Shown piece by piece: positions 36,206-46,465 of a stretch of DNA of 64,000 nt. Within the stretch, counting starts at the first letter, position 1; every line of letters starts with the position of its first letter. Source of the stretch: Comamonadaceae bacterium (GTDB lineage Bacteria > Pseudomonadota > Gammaproteobacteria > Burkholderiales > Burkholderiaceae_C); NCBI GenBank assembly GCA_947456305.1, contig CANGPN010000009.1, positions 36,916 through 100,915 on the forward strand, given 5' to 3'. Made by a program: the position numbers and the translations under genes. Below the pieces are notes generated by a model. The model was not told the DNA's origin. It did not search any database and saw nothing but the letters and a program-made list of their open reading frames with translations.

Positions 36206-37150
36206 ATGATCACGGACACAGGTTTTTTCAACCGCGTTTTTCTGCGACATGGTCGCAAGTTTGTATTGACGCTGCCTTGGTTCTGGCTGCTTTTATTTTT
36301 TGCGGTTCCTTTTTTTATTTTGTTGCGCATCAGCGTGACCGACATGGGCGAAGGCCTGAACCCATTTGCTCCCCTGCTCACTACTGACAACGGTCAGTTT
36401 GCGCTGCACCTGAAGTTGTCCAATTACGTTTCTCTGCTGCATGATGCAGACACCGGTTGGTTGCAAACCTTGTACACCGAGTCCTACCTGCTGTCGCTGA
36501 AATACGCGCTGTGGACCACGTTGCTGTGTCTGTTTTTCGGTTACCCGTTCGCTTATTTTCTGGCCCGCAGCCGCCCGTCCATTCGGCCACTGTTGCTGTT
36601 GATGGTGATGCTGCCGTTCTGGACCTCGTTCTTATTGCGTGTGTATGCGTGGAAAGGTTTGCTGACCGACCAAGGCATCATCAACCATGTACTGATTTTT
36701 CTAGGCATCACCGCAGAGCCCATACAAATGCTCTACAACGATGTCTCCATGTTGCTAGGCATGACCTATGTTTACCTGCCTTTCATGGTGTTGCCGCTGT
36801 ATGCCAATCTGGTCAAGCTGGACCACCGGTTGCTGGAAGCCTCACAAGACCTGGGGGCGACACCGTGGCAAACGTTTTGGCTGGTGACGGTGCCGCTGAG
36901 CCGCTCGGGCATTGTCGCTGGGTCCATGCTGGTGTTTATTCCTTGTCTGGGCGAATTTGTCATTCCGTCGCTGCTCGGAGGCGCTGAAAACTTGATGATC
37001 GGGCGCGTCGTCTGGGACGAAATGTTCAGCAGCAACAACTGGCCGCGCGCCAGCGCGCTGGCCATCGCCATGATCATCGGCGTGGTCATGCCACTGGCTT
37101 GGTACAACCAGCGGGTCGCGCGCCAAGCCGAGCAGGAGAGGTCCGCATGA
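36206..37150 (+). CDS. potH: Polyamine ABC transporter permease, PotH type
   Basis: A 314-residue inner-membrane permease with six predicted membrane segments. The first is LPWFWLLLFFAVPFFILLRIS. The EAA loop that docks the ATPase reads DHRLLEASQDLGATPWQTFWLVTVPLSRSGIVAGSMLVFIPCLGEFVIPSLLGG. The start was placed at the ATG giving MITDTGFFNRVFLRHG. Its stop overlaps the potI start (ATGA). Confidence 0.9.
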   Translation: MITDTGFFNRVFLRHGRKFVLTLPWFWLLLFFAVPFFILLRISVTDMGEGLNPFAPLLTTDNGQFALHLKLSNYVSLLHDADTGWLQTLYTESYLLSLKYALWTTLLCLFFGYPFAYFLARSRPSIRPLLLLMVMLPFWTSFLLRVYAWKGLLTDQGIINHVLIFLGITAEPIQMLYNDVSMLLGMTYVYLPFMVLPLYANLVKLDHRLLEASQDLGATPWQTFWLVTVPLSRSGIVAGSMLVFIPCLGEFVIPSLLGGAENLMIGRVVWDEMFSSNNWPRASALAIAMIIGVVMPLAWYNQRVARQAEQERSA

Positions 37151-37974
37151 ACAGCAATTGGTTGAGCAGACACATCAGCAGTTTGTGGTTGAGCGCGGTC
37201 TACGCTTTCTTTTACTTGCCGCTGGTGTTTCTGGTCGTGTTCTCTTTCAACAGCACGCGTCAAGACAGTGTGTTCACCGGTTTTTCACTGCGCTGGTACC
37301 AAGCGTTGTGGAATGACTCCCGCTTGGTTGAAGGTTTTTCTTTGTCTTTGAATATCGCATTGATGAGCGCGACCTTGGGCACCGTGCTGGCCACCTTGGC
37401 CGCGTTTGCCTTGGTGCGCTTTGGCAATTTCCGGGGCCGCACACTGTTCAACGCCATGTTGTCTTCGCCCTTGGTCATGCCCGAGGTGATCATCGGTTTG
37501 TCGTTATTGCTGCTGTTTGTTGGCATGGAGCGATTGCTCGGTTGGCCGGAACGCGGCACTTTAACTATTGTGCTGGGACACGCCTTGCTGGGCATGGCGT
37601 ATGCCAGCGTTGTCATTCAATCGCGTTTGAAAGAAATGGACCGCTCCATCGAGGAAGCCGCGCTGGACCTCGGTTGTCGGCCGTTTCAGGTGTTTTTTCT
37701 GGTGACCTTACCCAACATGACGCAAGCGCTCTTGGCCGCCTGGTTGTTGACTTTCACCTTGTCATTTGATGATGTGGTGATTTCAGAATTTTTGTCCGGC
37801 CCCGGTGTCACCACCTTGCCACAAGTCATTTTTAATTACGCCAGACGCGGGGTCAACCCGTCCATTTATGCGGCTGCCAGTTTGTTGATGCTGGTGGTGT
37901 CACTGGCTGTGGTCATTTACGGGATTTACATCGCCCGCCAGTCGCGCAAAAACACGCTCTTGCCCGCCGAATAA
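37147..37974 (+). CDS. potI: Polyamine ABC transporter permease, PotI type
   Basis: A 275-residue permease partner of PotH. Membrane segments include AVYAFFYLPLVFLVVFSFNSTRQ. The EAA loop is EMDRSIEEAALDLGCRPFQVFFLVTLPNMTQALLAAWLLTFTLSFDDVVISEFLSGPG. The ATG overlaps the potH stop. The gene ends the operon without an ATP-binding protein gene: the next gene, ubiB, is convergent and begins its 3' end directly after this stop. Confidence 0.9.
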   Translation: MNSNWLSRHISSLWLSAVYAFFYLPLVFLVVFSFNSTRQDSVFTGFSLRWYQALWNDSRLVEGFSLSLNIALMSATLGTVLATLAAFALVRFGNFRGRTLFNAMLSSPLVMPEVIIGLSLLLLFVGMERLLGWPERGTLTIVLGHALLGMAYASVVIQSRLKEMDRSIEEAALDLGCRPFQVFFLVTLPNMTQALLAAWLLTFTLSFDDVVISEFLSGPGVTTLPQVIFNYARRGVNPSIYAAASLLMLVVSLAVVIYGIYIARQSRKNTLLPAE

Positions 37975-39543
37975 TCAACCGGCCAAGCTCCACACGCCCA
38001 GCAGCGCGGTGATGACCAAGCCCGCAAAAAAGCCCAGCGCGAGCAGCAATATGGCTTGCAATGTGCGGTTGGTGCGCTGCTGCATTTGAATCAATTCCAT
38101 CAACTGACGGCGTTCTTCGTCTTTGTCTCGCTGCAAAAACGCGTGTACCAGCCGAGGGAGTTCGGGCAGCATTTTGGCCAGACGCGGGGCCTCGTCCTTG
38201 AGTTGTTTCCACAAACGCTGCGGCCCGATTTGTTCCAGCATCCACTTTTCCAGAAACGGTTTGGCGGTGCTCCACAAATCCAATTCAGGGTCGAGCTGGC
38301 GGCCCAAGCCTTCGATATTGAGCAAGGTTTTTTGCAGCAACACGAGTTGCGGTTGAATCTCAACTTGGAAACGGCGAGATGTTTGAAACAAGCGCATGAG
38401 CACCATGCCCAGTGAAATTTCTTTCAAAGGCCGGTCGAAATAAGGCTCGCACACCGAGCGGATGGCGGACTCGAGTTCGTCGACCCGCGTGTGAGCTGGC
38501 ACCCAACCGGATTCAATGTGCAGTTCGGCCACGCGTTTGTAGTCTCGACGGAAAAACGCGGTGAAGTTTTGCGCCAAATATTCTTTGTCAAACTCAGTCA
38601 ATGTGCCGACGATGCCGAAATCCAGTGACACGTATTGACCGAAGGTGGCCGGGGCCAAACTGACTTGGATATTGCCCGGGTGCATATCGGCATGAAAAAA
38701 ACCGTCGCGAAACACCTGCGTGAAAAAGATGGTGACCCCGTCTCGCGCCAGTTTGGGAATATCCACTCCAGCTTGACGCAACGCATCCACATGACTGATG
38801 GGAATGCCGTGCATGCGTTCCATGACGATGACGTCCCGGGTGCAGTAATCCCACACCATCTCCGGGATCAACACCAGGTTCAGCCCTTCCATGTTGCGAC
38901 GCAGTTGCGTGGCGTTGGAAGCTTCGCGCACCAGATCGAGTTCGTCGTGCAGGTATTTGTCAAACTCGGCCACCACTTCACGCGGCTTCAAACGCTTGCC
39001 GTCGGTGGACAAACGGTCGAGCCAGACAGCCATGGTGCGCATCAGTTCCAGGTCTTTGTCGATAACCTTGAGCATGCCCGGGCGCAACACCTTGACCGCC
39101 ACTTCGCGCTCTTGTCCGCTGCTGTTGCGCAAGCTGGCGAAATGCACTTGTGCAATGGAGGCGCTGGCCACCGGCACCCGGTCAAACCGGCTGAAAATTT
39201 GATCTACAGGACGGACGAAGGCGCGTTCTATGGAAGCGACCGCAACCTCAGACGGGAAAGGCGGCACCTGGTCTTGCAATTTGGCCAACTCATCGGCGAT
39301 GTCATTCGGCAGCAAATCACGGCGGGTGGACAACACCTGACCCAGTTTCACAAAAATCGGGCCTAAATGTTCCAAGGCCTGACGTAAGCGCTGGCCGCGT
39401 GGCGCGCTCAGATTGCGCCCGATGGTGAGCACGCGGGTCAAACGTATCAGCCAAGGTTGTTTGAAGCCAGACAGCAGCAGTTCGTCCAAGCCGAACCGCA
39501 GCACGATCCACAGTATGTAAATGCCCCGGTACAGACGCGTCAT
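37975..39543 (-). CDS. ubiB: Ubiquinone biosynthesis kinase-like protein UbiB
   Basis: A 522-residue member of the ABC1/ADCK atypical kinase family required for ubiquinone synthesis. The KxGQ motif is [16 protein letters not shown], the alanine-rich loop [11 protein letters not shown], the ATP lysine in [11 protein letters not shown], and later [12 protein letters not shown] and [10 protein letters not shown]. Two C-terminal membrane segments ([22 protein letters not shown]) anchor it. The ATG at 39543 overlaps the ubiJ stop; the longer open frame upstream is shadow of ubiJ. Confidence 0.94.
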   Translation of the reverse strand: MTRLYRGIYILWIVLRFGLDELLLSGFKQPWLIRLTRVLTIGRNLSAPRGQRLRQALEHLGPIFVKLGQVLSTRRDLLPNDIADELAKLQDQVPPFPSEVAVASIERAFVRPVDQIFSRFDRVPVASASIAQVHFASLRNSSGQEREVAVKVLRPGMLKVIDKDLELMRTMAVWLDRLSTDGKRLKPREVVAEFDKYLHDELDLVREASNATQLRRNMEGLNLVLIPEMVWDYCTRDVIVMERMHGIPISHVDALRQAGVDIPKLARDGVTIFFTQVFRDGFFHADMHPGNIQVSLAPATFGQYVSLDFGIVGTLTEFDKEYLAQNFTAFFRRDYKRVAELHIESGWVPAHTRVDELESAIRSVCEPYFDRPLKEISLGMVLMRLFQTSRRFQVEIQPQLVLLQKTLLNIEGLGRQLDPELDLWSTAKPFLEKWMLEQIGPQRLWKQLKDEAPRLAKMLPELPRLVHAFLQRDKDEERRQLMELIQMQQRTNRTLQAILLLALGFFAGLVITALLGVWSLAG

Positions 39544-40055
39544 TTGGCGACAAACTCGCGCAAAGTGATGGCAATACGTTTGAAAAAAGCAGCCATGTGA
39601 TGGGCGGTGGCGTCGCCGAACACGCGCGACAAATCTTCTTCCATGTCCCAGCGCACATGGTCGACCAGCCAGTTGATGTCTGCCGCCAGCATCACATCGC
39701 CGTCTATGCGCATAGCCGGTTTTTCGCCCTTGAGCAAACCCTGTACCAAAGACACGGGAGACGCCTGGCTGATAAGTAAATGCAAATCGGCTTCGGTGTG
39801 TGCGTCTGCTCGGGTCAGCAAACCGGCAGGTGTGATCAGCCATTGCAGTTGGAATTCGCGCCAACTGAGTTGTACGCACCGCCCTTGCTGGCGGCGTAAC
39901 CGTTCCAGTGCGGCAGGTTCTTGCCCAAGCACATGGTTGAGTAGCAAAACCAGTTTATCTTGCAGTTCATGCAACAACCAATCTGGCAGGGTGAGCGAAG
40001 AGATCAAACCGGACAAGCGGGCAGACATGTCTGCAAGCGGGGTAGCAATGGCCAT
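39540..40055 (-). CDS. ubiJ: Ubiquinone biosynthesis accessory factor UbiJ
   Basis: A 171-residue SCP2-like protein that, with UbiK, assembles the soluble ubiquinone complex. Seen: the N-terminal [27 protein letters not shown], lipid-binding-like [13 protein letters not shown], and the C-terminal [30 protein letters not shown]. It lies between the TIM44-like gene and ubiB. The ATG at 40055 gives [14 protein letters not shown]; the 24 extra codons upstream are not supported. Confidence 0.88.
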   Translation of the reverse strand: MAIATPLADMSARLSGLISSLTLPDWLLHELQDKLVLLLNHVLGQEPAALERLRRQQGRCVQLSWREFQLQWLITPAGLLTRADAHTEADLHLLISQASPVSLVQGLLKGEKPAMRIDGDVMLAADINWLVDHVRWDMEEDLSRVFGDATAHHMAAFFKRIAITLREFVAK

Positions 40056-40093
40056 ATACGTCCGGGTTCTCGTGGTGAATCTTGGGAGATCGA

Positions 40094-41068
40094 TTATTGC
40101 AAGGCCTGCACACCGGCCACCAGCCAACCGGCACCGCCGGTTTTGGGCTTGGTCATGTTCCAGACCTCGCGGAACGGGCTGGGTGCGGCATTGGCTTCTT
40201 CGCGGATCATGCCGGAGAACTCGACGCTGGCCATATAGCCTTCGCCCAAGTCCTCAATGCCCAGCAACTGGGCTTCAATCATCACCACTTCGGTGTGGTT
40301 GGGGCCTTGCACCAGCGCTTCACGCTCAGCCAGCTGGGTTTGGATTTCATGCAACATGCTGTCGGTCATCATGGCACGTAATGCGGGAATATCCGCTTTG
40401 TCCCAAGCCGCTTGCAAGCTGATGAAATTTTGCTTGGCGGCAGACACAAATCCTTGCACATCAAAGTCAGCCGGGATGAACCAATTTTGAGTGCCGCCCA
40501 TCAATGAAGAGCCGATGCGCACACCGGAACGAGAAGGCGCGGCATCAAAAGTGGCACTGGTTTGCTCCCAAGGACGAGCCGAGGCATCGTTACCGATCTT
40601 GGCCGGGTTGTACTGGGGCATGTTGCCGGGGTTGGTCGATGAGCCTTCACTGCCGTAGGCATACGGGTCGTTAGGCACTTGCGGAGCGCGTCTGCGCATC
40701 AGAAAACCGATCAGCATGACCACCGCCATGGCAATCAAACCGAACATCAAGACTTGCCCGAATTCAGCGCCAAAGCCCAACGAATGCGCCAGCCAGGCCA
40801 AACCCAATCCAGCGGCTAAACCGCCGAGCATGGCACCCCAAGGGCGGCGCGGTGCAGCAGCAGGTGGTACTGCAGGTGCGGAGGCAGGCGCCGCATTCGG
40901 CGCGGCATTTGGTGCAGCATTTGGCGAGGCGGGGCGTCCGGCTTCGCGTTGGGTCACGTTGCCCGATTGCTGCCCCATAGATCTGCCGCCGCCCAAGCGC
41001 TTGGCCGCATCAGCATGCAGGCTGGCAAACGCCATGAACAGAGCAAGAACAAGACTGATTATTTTCAT
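40094..41068 (-). CDS. TIM44-like domain protein, exported
   Basis: A 324-residue protein. The N-terminal signal peptide is MKIISLVLALFMAFASLHADA, followed by an alanine-proline repeat (PNAAPNAAPNAAPASAP) and two hydrophobic segments (AMLGGLAAGLGLAWLAHSLGFG and VLMFGLIAMAVVMLIGFLM). The C-terminal TIM44-like domain includes FVSAAKQNFISLQAAWDKADIPALRAMMTDSM. The domain is related to the mitochondrial import motor lid, but its bacterial role is unknown. It lies between ubiE and ubiJ. Confidence 0.88.
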   Translation of the reverse strand: MKIISLVLALFMAFASLHADAAKRLGGGRSMGQQSGNVTQREAGRPASPNAAPNAAPNAAPASAPAVPPAAAPRRPWGAMLGGLAAGLGLAWLAHSLGFGAEFGQVLMFGLIAMAVVMLIGFLMRRRAPQVPNDPYAYGSEGSSTNPGNMPQYNPAKIGNDASARPWEQTSATFDAAPSRSGVRIGSSLMGGTQNWFIPADFDVQGFVSAAKQNFISLQAAWDKADIPALRAMMTDSMLHEIQTQLAEREALVQGPNHTEVVMIEAQLLGIEDLGEGYMASVEFSGMIREEANAAPSPFREVWNMTKPKTGGAGWLVAGVQALQ

Positions 41069-41102
41069 TCGACAAAAACTCCGCAAAAATCTGACAGGAC
41101 TG

Positions 41103-41834
41103 TCAACAACGTATTCCAACATGCAAAGCCACCACACCCAGATTCAGGTTGTGTATGTCCACATGGGCAAAACCATTTTGCTGCATAAGGGCTTTAAGGC
41201 TTTGCTGATCCGGATGCATGCGGATCGACTCGGCCAAATAGCGGTAACTGGCATCGTCACCCGCCACCATTTTTCCTAAACGGGGCAGCACTTGAAACGA
41301 ATACCAGTCATACACTTTGGTCAGAGGTGGGGCTACTTTGGAGAATTCCAACACCAGCAATTTGCCGCCGGGCTTTAAGACACGCGACATTTCACGCAAA
41401 GCGCGGTCTTTGTGCGTCATATTGCGCAAGCCAAAGGCCACGCACACCAGATCAAAATGCTGATCGGCAAACGGCAGTTGCTCGGCATCGCACACCGCTG
41501 TGGGCAACAACACGCCTTTGTCGATCAAACGTTCGCGGCCTTGGCGCAGCATGGCCAGATTGATGTCGGTGTGCACCACTTGACCGCTGGCACCCACTTT
41601 TTCTGCAAACGCCATGGCCATGTCGCCAGTACCGCCTGCAATATCCAATACCTTGTCGCCAGCTTTCAAATTGGCGACCATGACGGTGTACGCCTTCCAA
41701 GCGCGGTGCAAGCCCATGGACATCAAGTCATTCATGATGTCGTATTTCGAGGCCACCGAATCGAAAACGCCACGCACCCGGCGCGCTTTTTCCTGCTCAT
41801 CGACTGTTTTGAAACCGAAATCTGTGCTGGCCAT
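41103..41834 (-). CDS. ubiE: Ubiquinone/menaquinone C-methyltransferase UbiE
   Basis: A 243-residue SAM-dependent methyltransferase acting on the quinone ring. The family N terminus is [41 protein letters not shown] motif I is [16 protein letters not shown], then [35 protein letters not shown] and the C-terminal [17 protein letters not shown] segment (here [13 protein letters not shown]). Located 9 bp after DUF971, in the long minus-strand operon. Confidence 0.95.
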   Translation of the reverse strand: MASTDFGFKTVDEQEKARRVRGVFDSVASKYDIMNDLMSMGLHRAWKAYTVMVANLKAGDKVLDIAGGTGDMAMAFAEKVGASGQVVHTDINLAMLRQGRERLIDKGVLLPTAVCDAEQLPFADQHFDLVCVAFGLRNMTHKDRALREMSRVLKPGGKLLVLEFSKVAPPLTKVYDWYSFQVLPRLGKMVAGDDASYRYLAESIRMHPDQQSLKALMQQNGFAHVDIHNLNLGVVALHVGIRC

Positions 41835-41843
41835 GGTGTTGTC

Positions 41844-42254
41844 CTATGAATGGCAGGCCGGGCCGCCACGGGTTGTCATCGGTGCATCCCGGTCCACACC
41901 GGCTTGTTGCAAACGCTGCTCGTACTGCACCCACAAGCGGTCTTGGCTGACACCCAAAAAATGCAAATAGTCCCAGGAAAATATGCCACTGTTGTGACCG
42001 TCGCTGAAAGACGGTTGCACACCGTAGTTACCGACCGGCTCTAAGCTGAGAATGCCGACGTTGCGTTTACCGGTTTGCAACACTTCCTGACCCGGACCGT
42101 GGCCTTGCACCTCGGCTGACGGGCTGAACACCCGCATCAACTCAAACGGCAAGCGAAACGATTGGCCATTGTCGAAAGAGATTTCCAAGGTTTTGGAAGC
42201 GGTGTGCAACACAATGTCTGTGGGTTGCGGGGTGGTGGATTGCAGGCCTGCCAT
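41844..42254 (-). CDS. DUF971 domain protein (gamma-butyrobetaine hydroxylase N-domain-like)
   Basis: A 136-residue protein with the DUF971 pattern: LEISFDNGQSFRLPFELMRVFSPSAEVQGHG, then VGILSLEPVGNYGVQPSFSDGHNSGIFSWDYLHFLG. The domain occurs alone in many Proteobacteria next to Fe-S or ubiquinone genes and resembles the zinc-binding N-terminal domain of gamma-butyrobetaine hydroxylase. Its role is unknown. It lies 3 bp after the DUF3683 gene stop. Confidence 0.9.
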   Translation of the reverse strand: MAGLQSTTPQPTDIVLHTASKTLEISFDNGQSFRLPFELMRVFSPSAEVQGHGPGQEVLQTGKRNVGILSLEPVGNYGVQPSFSDGHNSGIFSWDYLHFLGVSQDRLWVQYEQRLQQAGVDRDAPMTTRGGPACHS

Positions 42255-42257
42255 GTT

Positions 42258-45200
42258 TTATACCAATACGCGTTCAATGCCGCCGGTGTTGGCGTGTTGC
42301 ACATACTCGGCCATCCAGTTGTCGCCCAGAATGTGCCGCGCCATTTCCACCACGATGTAATCGGCTTCGAGCAAACCGTTTTGCAAATCGTCTTGAAAGC
42401 GGTTCAAGCCGATCATGCAACTCGGGCAGGAGGTCAACACTTTGACGTTCTCTTTGGGCGCAACCCAGCCTTTGTCGCGCAACTCTGCCTCGCCAGCCAG
42501 TATTTCCTGCTCTTTGCGAAAACGGATTTGTGTCGACACATCGGGGCGCGAATACGCTAAACCACCGCTTTCACCGCAGCAGCGTTTGCTCTCAATGACT
42601 TGCTCGCCCAACAAGGCCTTGACGGTTTTCATCGGCGCTTGTTGTTTCATCGGGCTGTGGCACGGGTCGTGGTACAGGTAGGCTTGGCCGCCGGGCAAGG
42701 TCACGCCTTTTTCAAGCAGGTATTCGTGGATGTCGACGATGCGGCAGCCAGGGAAAATTTTGTCGAACTCGTAGCCTTGCAGTTGGTCAAAACAGGTGCC
42801 GCAACTGACCACCACGGTTTTGATATCCAAATAGTTCAGCGTGTTGGCGACACGGTGGAACAACACGCGGTTGTCGGTGATGATTTTCTCGGCCTTGTCC
42901 TGCTGGCCCGAACCGCGTTGCGGGTAACCGCAGCACAAATAGCCAGGCGGCAACACGGTTTGTACGCCGGTGTGCCACAACATGGCTTGGGTGGCCAAAC
43001 CCACTTGGCTGAACAAACGCTCGGAGCCGCAACCGGGGAAATAAAACACGGCTTCGGCATCTGCGCTGGTGGTCTGCGGGTTGCGAATGATGGGCACGTA
43101 GTCGCGGTCTTCAATATCGAGCAAAGCACGTGCGGTTTTGTTGGGCAATCCGGCCGGCATTTTCTTGTTCACAAAGTGAATCACTTGCGACTTGATGCTG
43201 GCCGCGCCAATAGACGCTGGCGGCTGGCGGGTTTGTTTACGCGCCAGCGTGCCGAACACGCCATTGGCAATGCGTTGCGCTTGCATGCCCAAGCGTGTGA
43301 GTTGGTGACCGAATTGAATGGCTTGCGGGTTGACGGTGCCGACCAGCCAAGACTGAAACGCAGACGCAGGCCTGAAACTTTGCTGACCCATTTTGCGCAA
43401 CAAGTTGCGCATGTTCATGCTGACTTCGCCAAAGTCGATGTTCACCGGACAAGGCGTGGCACATTTGTGGCACAGAGTGCAATGGTCGGCCACATCTTCA
43501 AATTCTTCCCAATGCTTGATGGAGATGCCGCGCCGCGTTTGCTCTTCATACAAAAAGGCTTCAATCAATAACGAGGTGGCCAAAATTTTGTCACGCGGGC
43601 TATAGAGCAAATTGGCACGCGGCACATGCGTGGCGCACACGGGTTTGCATTTGCCGCAGCGCAAACAGTCTTTGATGGAATCGGATATCGCGCCTATGTC
43701 CGACTGCTGCATGATCAGCGACTCATGCCCCATCAAGCCGAAACTGGGCGTGTAGGCTTGGCTCAAATCTGCCATGCGCATGTCGTCTGTGTTTGACTTT
43801 TGACGCAGCAATTTGCCTTTGTTGAAATGGCCGTTAGGGTCGATGCGCGCTTTGTAATCGGCAAACGGTTGTAACTCGGCATCGGTTAAATATTCAAGTT
43901 TGGTGATGCCAATGCCGTGTTCGCCTGAGATGACCCCGTCTAGCGAACGCGCCAGCGCCATGATGCGTGCCACCGCTTCGTGCGCGGTGTGCAGCATGTC
44001 GTAGTCGTCGCTGTTGACCGGCAAATTGGTGTGCACATTGCCGTCACCTGCATGCATGTGCAGCGCCGCCCAGACCCGGCCTTTGAGCACCTGCTGGTGC
44101 ACTTTGTCGAACTCGCGGCGCAAGGGCGCAAAGGCCGCGCCGCTGAACAAACTGTGCAACTCGGCGCGCAATTGGGTTTTCCAACTGGCGCGCAATTCGT
44201 GGTTTTGCAATTGCAATTGAAACTGGTCTATGCCGGTGAGCCAGCCCTGCCACAAGCCGCGCACTTCGGCTATCAACGCCAGCGCTTGCTCAATCCGCTC
44301 TTGCAATAACTCGGGCGATGGTCTGTCCAGCTCGTCGTCCACCGCTGCCATGGGCAACTGGCCTTTGTGCAGCAAATCGCTCAATGCATCGCACAAAGCG
44401 ATTTTGTTGCGCAATGACAGTTCGATGTTGATGCGCTCAATGCCGTCGGTGTACTCGGCCATGCGCGGCAGCGGTATGACCACGTCTTCGTTGATCTTGA
44501 ACGCGTTGGTATGACGGCTGATGGCCGCCGTGCGTTTGCGGTCCAGCCAGAATTTTTTGCTTGCCTCGGGACTGATGGCGATGAAACCTTCGCCGCTGCG
44601 CGCATTGGCCAATCGCACCACTTCGGAGGTGACACGGGCCACATCGTCGGCATCGTCACCTGCAATGTCACCGAACAACACCATCTTGGGCAAACCGCCG
44701 CGCTTGGATTTGGTGGTGTAGCCAACAGCTTTCAAATAGCGGTTATCCAAATGCTCCAAGCCCGCCAGCAAGGTGCCGCTTTGTTTGGCCACCTCGAACA
44801 TATAGTCTTTGATCTCGACGATGCTGGGCACCGCCACATGCGCCGGGCCGAAAAACTCCAGACACACGGTGCGGGTGTGTGCAGGCATGCGGTGCAATAT
44901 CCAGCGAGCGCTAGTGATCAAGCCATCGCAGCCTTCTTTTTGCACGCCGGGCAGGCCGCTTAAAAATTTGTCGGTGACATCTTTGCCCAAACCGGCTTTG
45001 CGAAAACTGCCGCCCGGGATGTCGAGACGCTCGGTGCGCACCGGTGTCACACCGTCGGCTTCAAAATAACGCAACTCGAAACTGGCCATGTCGGCATCGT
45101 GGATCTTGCCGAGGTTGTGGTTGAGTCGCACCACTTCCAGCCACAGCGCATCCGGCGTGACCATGCGCCAGCTGGCCAAGTTGTCCAGCGCCGTGCCCCA

Positions 45201-46130
45201 GAGCACCGCTTTTTTGCCGCCTGCGTTCATGGCGATGTTGCCGCCTATGCAAGACGCTTCAGCCGATGTCGGATCGACCGCAAACACCAAACCGGCGGCT
45301 TCAGCGGCATCGGCCACGCGTTGTGTCACCACACCGGATTCGGTCCACAGCGTCGGCGTAGTCTGCTGCAAACCGGGCAACACGACGTTTTCAACCGCGT
45401 GCATGGCGGTGAGTTTTTCGGTGTTGATGACCACGCTTTGCCAGGTCAAAGGAATCGCGCCGCCGGTGTAACCGGTGCCGCCGCCACGCGGCACGATGGT
45501 CAAGCCCAGTTCGATACTGGCTTTGACCAGACGCGCCATTTCGGCTTCGCTGTCAGGGGTGAGCACCACAAACGGGTATTCGACCCGCCAGTCGGTGGCA
45601 TCGGTGACATGCGTCACCCGGCTCATGGCATCGAACTTGATGTTGTCCGAAGCCGTGCATTTGCGAAGCACTTTGTTGGCTTTTTTACGCAAACTGCTGA
45701 CCCGGTCGAAATTTTGGGCAAATTGGTCAACGGCTTGCCGGGCCGCCTCCAGCAATTGCCCAACTTGTGTATTTCTGTCACCGTCCTCGTCCGATGCCTG
45801 ACCGCGTCTGGCCTGCACATCCCGCAAACGATGGTGCAAGGCATCGATCAACAAACGGCGGCGCGCGGGGTTGTCCAGCAAATCGTCTTGCAAATACGGG
45901 TTGCGCTGCACCACCCAGATGTCGCCCAGCACCTCGAACAGCATGCGGGCCGAGCGGCCGGTGCGGCGCTCAAAACGCAGGCTTTCCAAAATGGCCCAAG
46001 CCTGCTCGCCAAGCAGACGGATGACAATTTCCCGGTCGGAAAAAGAGGTGTAGTTGTAAGGGATTTCCCGTAAACGTTGGCTGTCAGTCACAGCGGGAAT
46101 CAGTTTGTCTAGGGGCGTGTGCGCATTCAT
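42258..46130 (-). CDS. Giant FAD/Fe-S oxidoreductase (DUF3683, D-lactate dehydrogenase-like fusion)
   Basis: A 1290-residue protein combining several modules. An N-terminal DUF3683 ([20 protein letters not shown]) comes first, then a PCMH-type FAD-binding domain ([17 protein letters not shown]). A GlcD-like C-terminal half has [19 protein letters not shown] and GEHGIG. Two 4Fe-4S motifs follow ([11 protein letters not shown] and [14 protein letters not shown]), then two GlcF/CCG domains ([31 protein letters not shown]). The layout is that of a 2-hydroxyacid dehydrogenase delivering electrons to the quinone pool. The substrate is unknown. It is the first gene of the ubiquinone operon. Confidence 0.9.
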   Translation of the reverse strand: MNAHTPLDKLIPAVTDSQRLREIPYNYTSFSDREIVIRLLGEQAWAILESLRFERRTGRSARMLFEVLGDIWVVQRNPYLQDDLLDNPARRRLLIDALHHRLRDVQARRGQASDEDGDRNTQVGQLLEAARQAVDQFAQNFDRVSSLRKKANKVLRKCTASDNIKFDAMSRVTHVTDATDWRVEYPFVVLTPDSEAEMARLVKASIELGLTIVPRGGGTGYTGGAIPLTWQSVVINTEKLTAMHAVENVVLPGLQQTTPTLWTESGVVTQRVADAAEAAGLVFAVDPTSAEASCIGGNIAMNAGGKKAVLWGTALDNLASWRMVTPDALWLEVVRLNHNLGKIHDADMASFELRYFEADGVTPVRTERLDIPGGSFRKAGLGKDVTDKFLSGLPGVQKEGCDGLITSARWILHRMPAHTRTVCLEFFGPAHVAVPSIVEIKDYMFEVAKQSGTLLAGLEHLDNRYLKAVGYTTKSKRGGLPKMVLFGDIAGDDADDVARVTSEVVRLANARSGEGFIAISPEASKKFWLDRKRTAAISRHTNAFKINEDVVIPLPRMAEYTDGIERINIELSLRNKIALCDALSDLLHKGQLPMAAVDDELDRPSPELLQERIEQALALIAEVRGLWQGWLTGIDQFQLQLQNHELRASWKTQLRAELHSLFSGAAFAPLRREFDKVHQQVLKGRVWAALHMHAGDGNVHTNLPVNSDDYDMLHTAHEAVARIMALARSLDGVISGEHGIGITKLEYLTDAELQPFADYKARIDPNGHFNKGKLLRQKSNTDDMRMADLSQAYTPSFGLMGHESLIMQQSDIGAISDSIKDCLRCGKCKPVCATHVPRANLLYSPRDKILATSLLIEAFLYEEQTRRGISIKHWEEFEDVADHCTLCHKCATPCPVNIDFGEVSMNMRNLLRKMGQQSFRPASAFQSWLVGTVNPQAIQFGHQLTRLGMQAQRIANGVFGTLARKQTRQPPASIGAASIKSQVIHFVNKKMPAGLPNKTARALLDIEDRDYVPIIRNPQTTSADAEAVFYFPGCGSERLFSQVGLATQAMLWHTGVQTVLPPGYLCCGYPQRGSGQQDKAEKIITDNRVLFHRVANTLNYLDIKTVVVSCGTCFDQLQGYEFDKIFPGCRIVDIHEYLLEKGVTLPGGQAYLYHDPCHSPMKQQAPMKTVKALLGEQVIESKRCCGESGGLAYSRPDVSTQIRFRKEQEILAGEAELRDKGWVAPKENVKVLTSCPSCMIGLNRFQDDLQNGLLEADYIVVEMARHILGDNWMAEYVQHANTGGIERVLV

Positions 46131-46173
46131 AAATATGTATTAGATGTTAACCCAGTGCCAGGAAAACATTGCC

Positions 46174-46431
46174 TCAGAGGGTTAACAACCACTGGGTGGT
46201 GGCACAAGCCAGCACCATGGCCGCATAAGTGAGGATTTTCCCGTCATTGCCGAACCCGATCAGGCCGGCCAGCAACACCGCCACCCCGACCGCGCTGCCC
46301 AGCAGAAATTGTCGCCGCCATGCCTGCCAACCCAGGGAAATGTTGCTGACCAGCGGGGTGACCAGAGCCAGCCAAGCGGCCACGGCGCAGGCCGGGGCAA
46401 TAAAGTTGAGCAAATGAACCGTAAGCGACAT
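46174..46431 (-). CDS. Small membrane protein, unknown function
   Basis: About 85 residues with three hydrophobic stretches ([53 protein letters not shown]) and a tryptophan/arginine-rich loop WQAWRRQ. It is consistent with a real small inner-membrane protein; I do not recognise the family. It is divergent from hemA and lies 44 bp upstream of the DUF3683 gene on the same strand. An ATG at 46440 is an alternative start. Confidence 0.6.
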   Translation of the reverse strand: MSLTVHLLNFIAPACAVAAWLALVTPLVSNISLGWQAWRRQFLLGSAVGVAVLLAGLIGFGNDGKILTYAAMVLACATTQWLLTL

Positions 46432-46452
46432 AACATCCATAAATTCAAATTT

Positions 46453-46458
46453 TATAAT
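46453..46458 (+). promoter_or_regulatory. TATAAT box close to the hemA start
   Basis: A consensus TATAAT ends only 7 bp before the hemA ATG. If it is a real -10 box, transcription would begin at or near the start codon. No good -35 box lies at the right distance, so the call is weak. Confidence 0.3.
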
Positions 46459-46465
46459 CGGCACT

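Noticed and set aside
40860..40960. Coding repeat (PNAA) in the TIM44-like gene as a mobile repeat
   Set aside because: It is a short alanine-proline linker typical of exported proteins, with no copies elsewhere.
45099..46073. Plus-strand frame of 324 codons opposite the DUF3683 gene
   Set aside because: It is antisense to the FAD-binding domain and lacks any motif.
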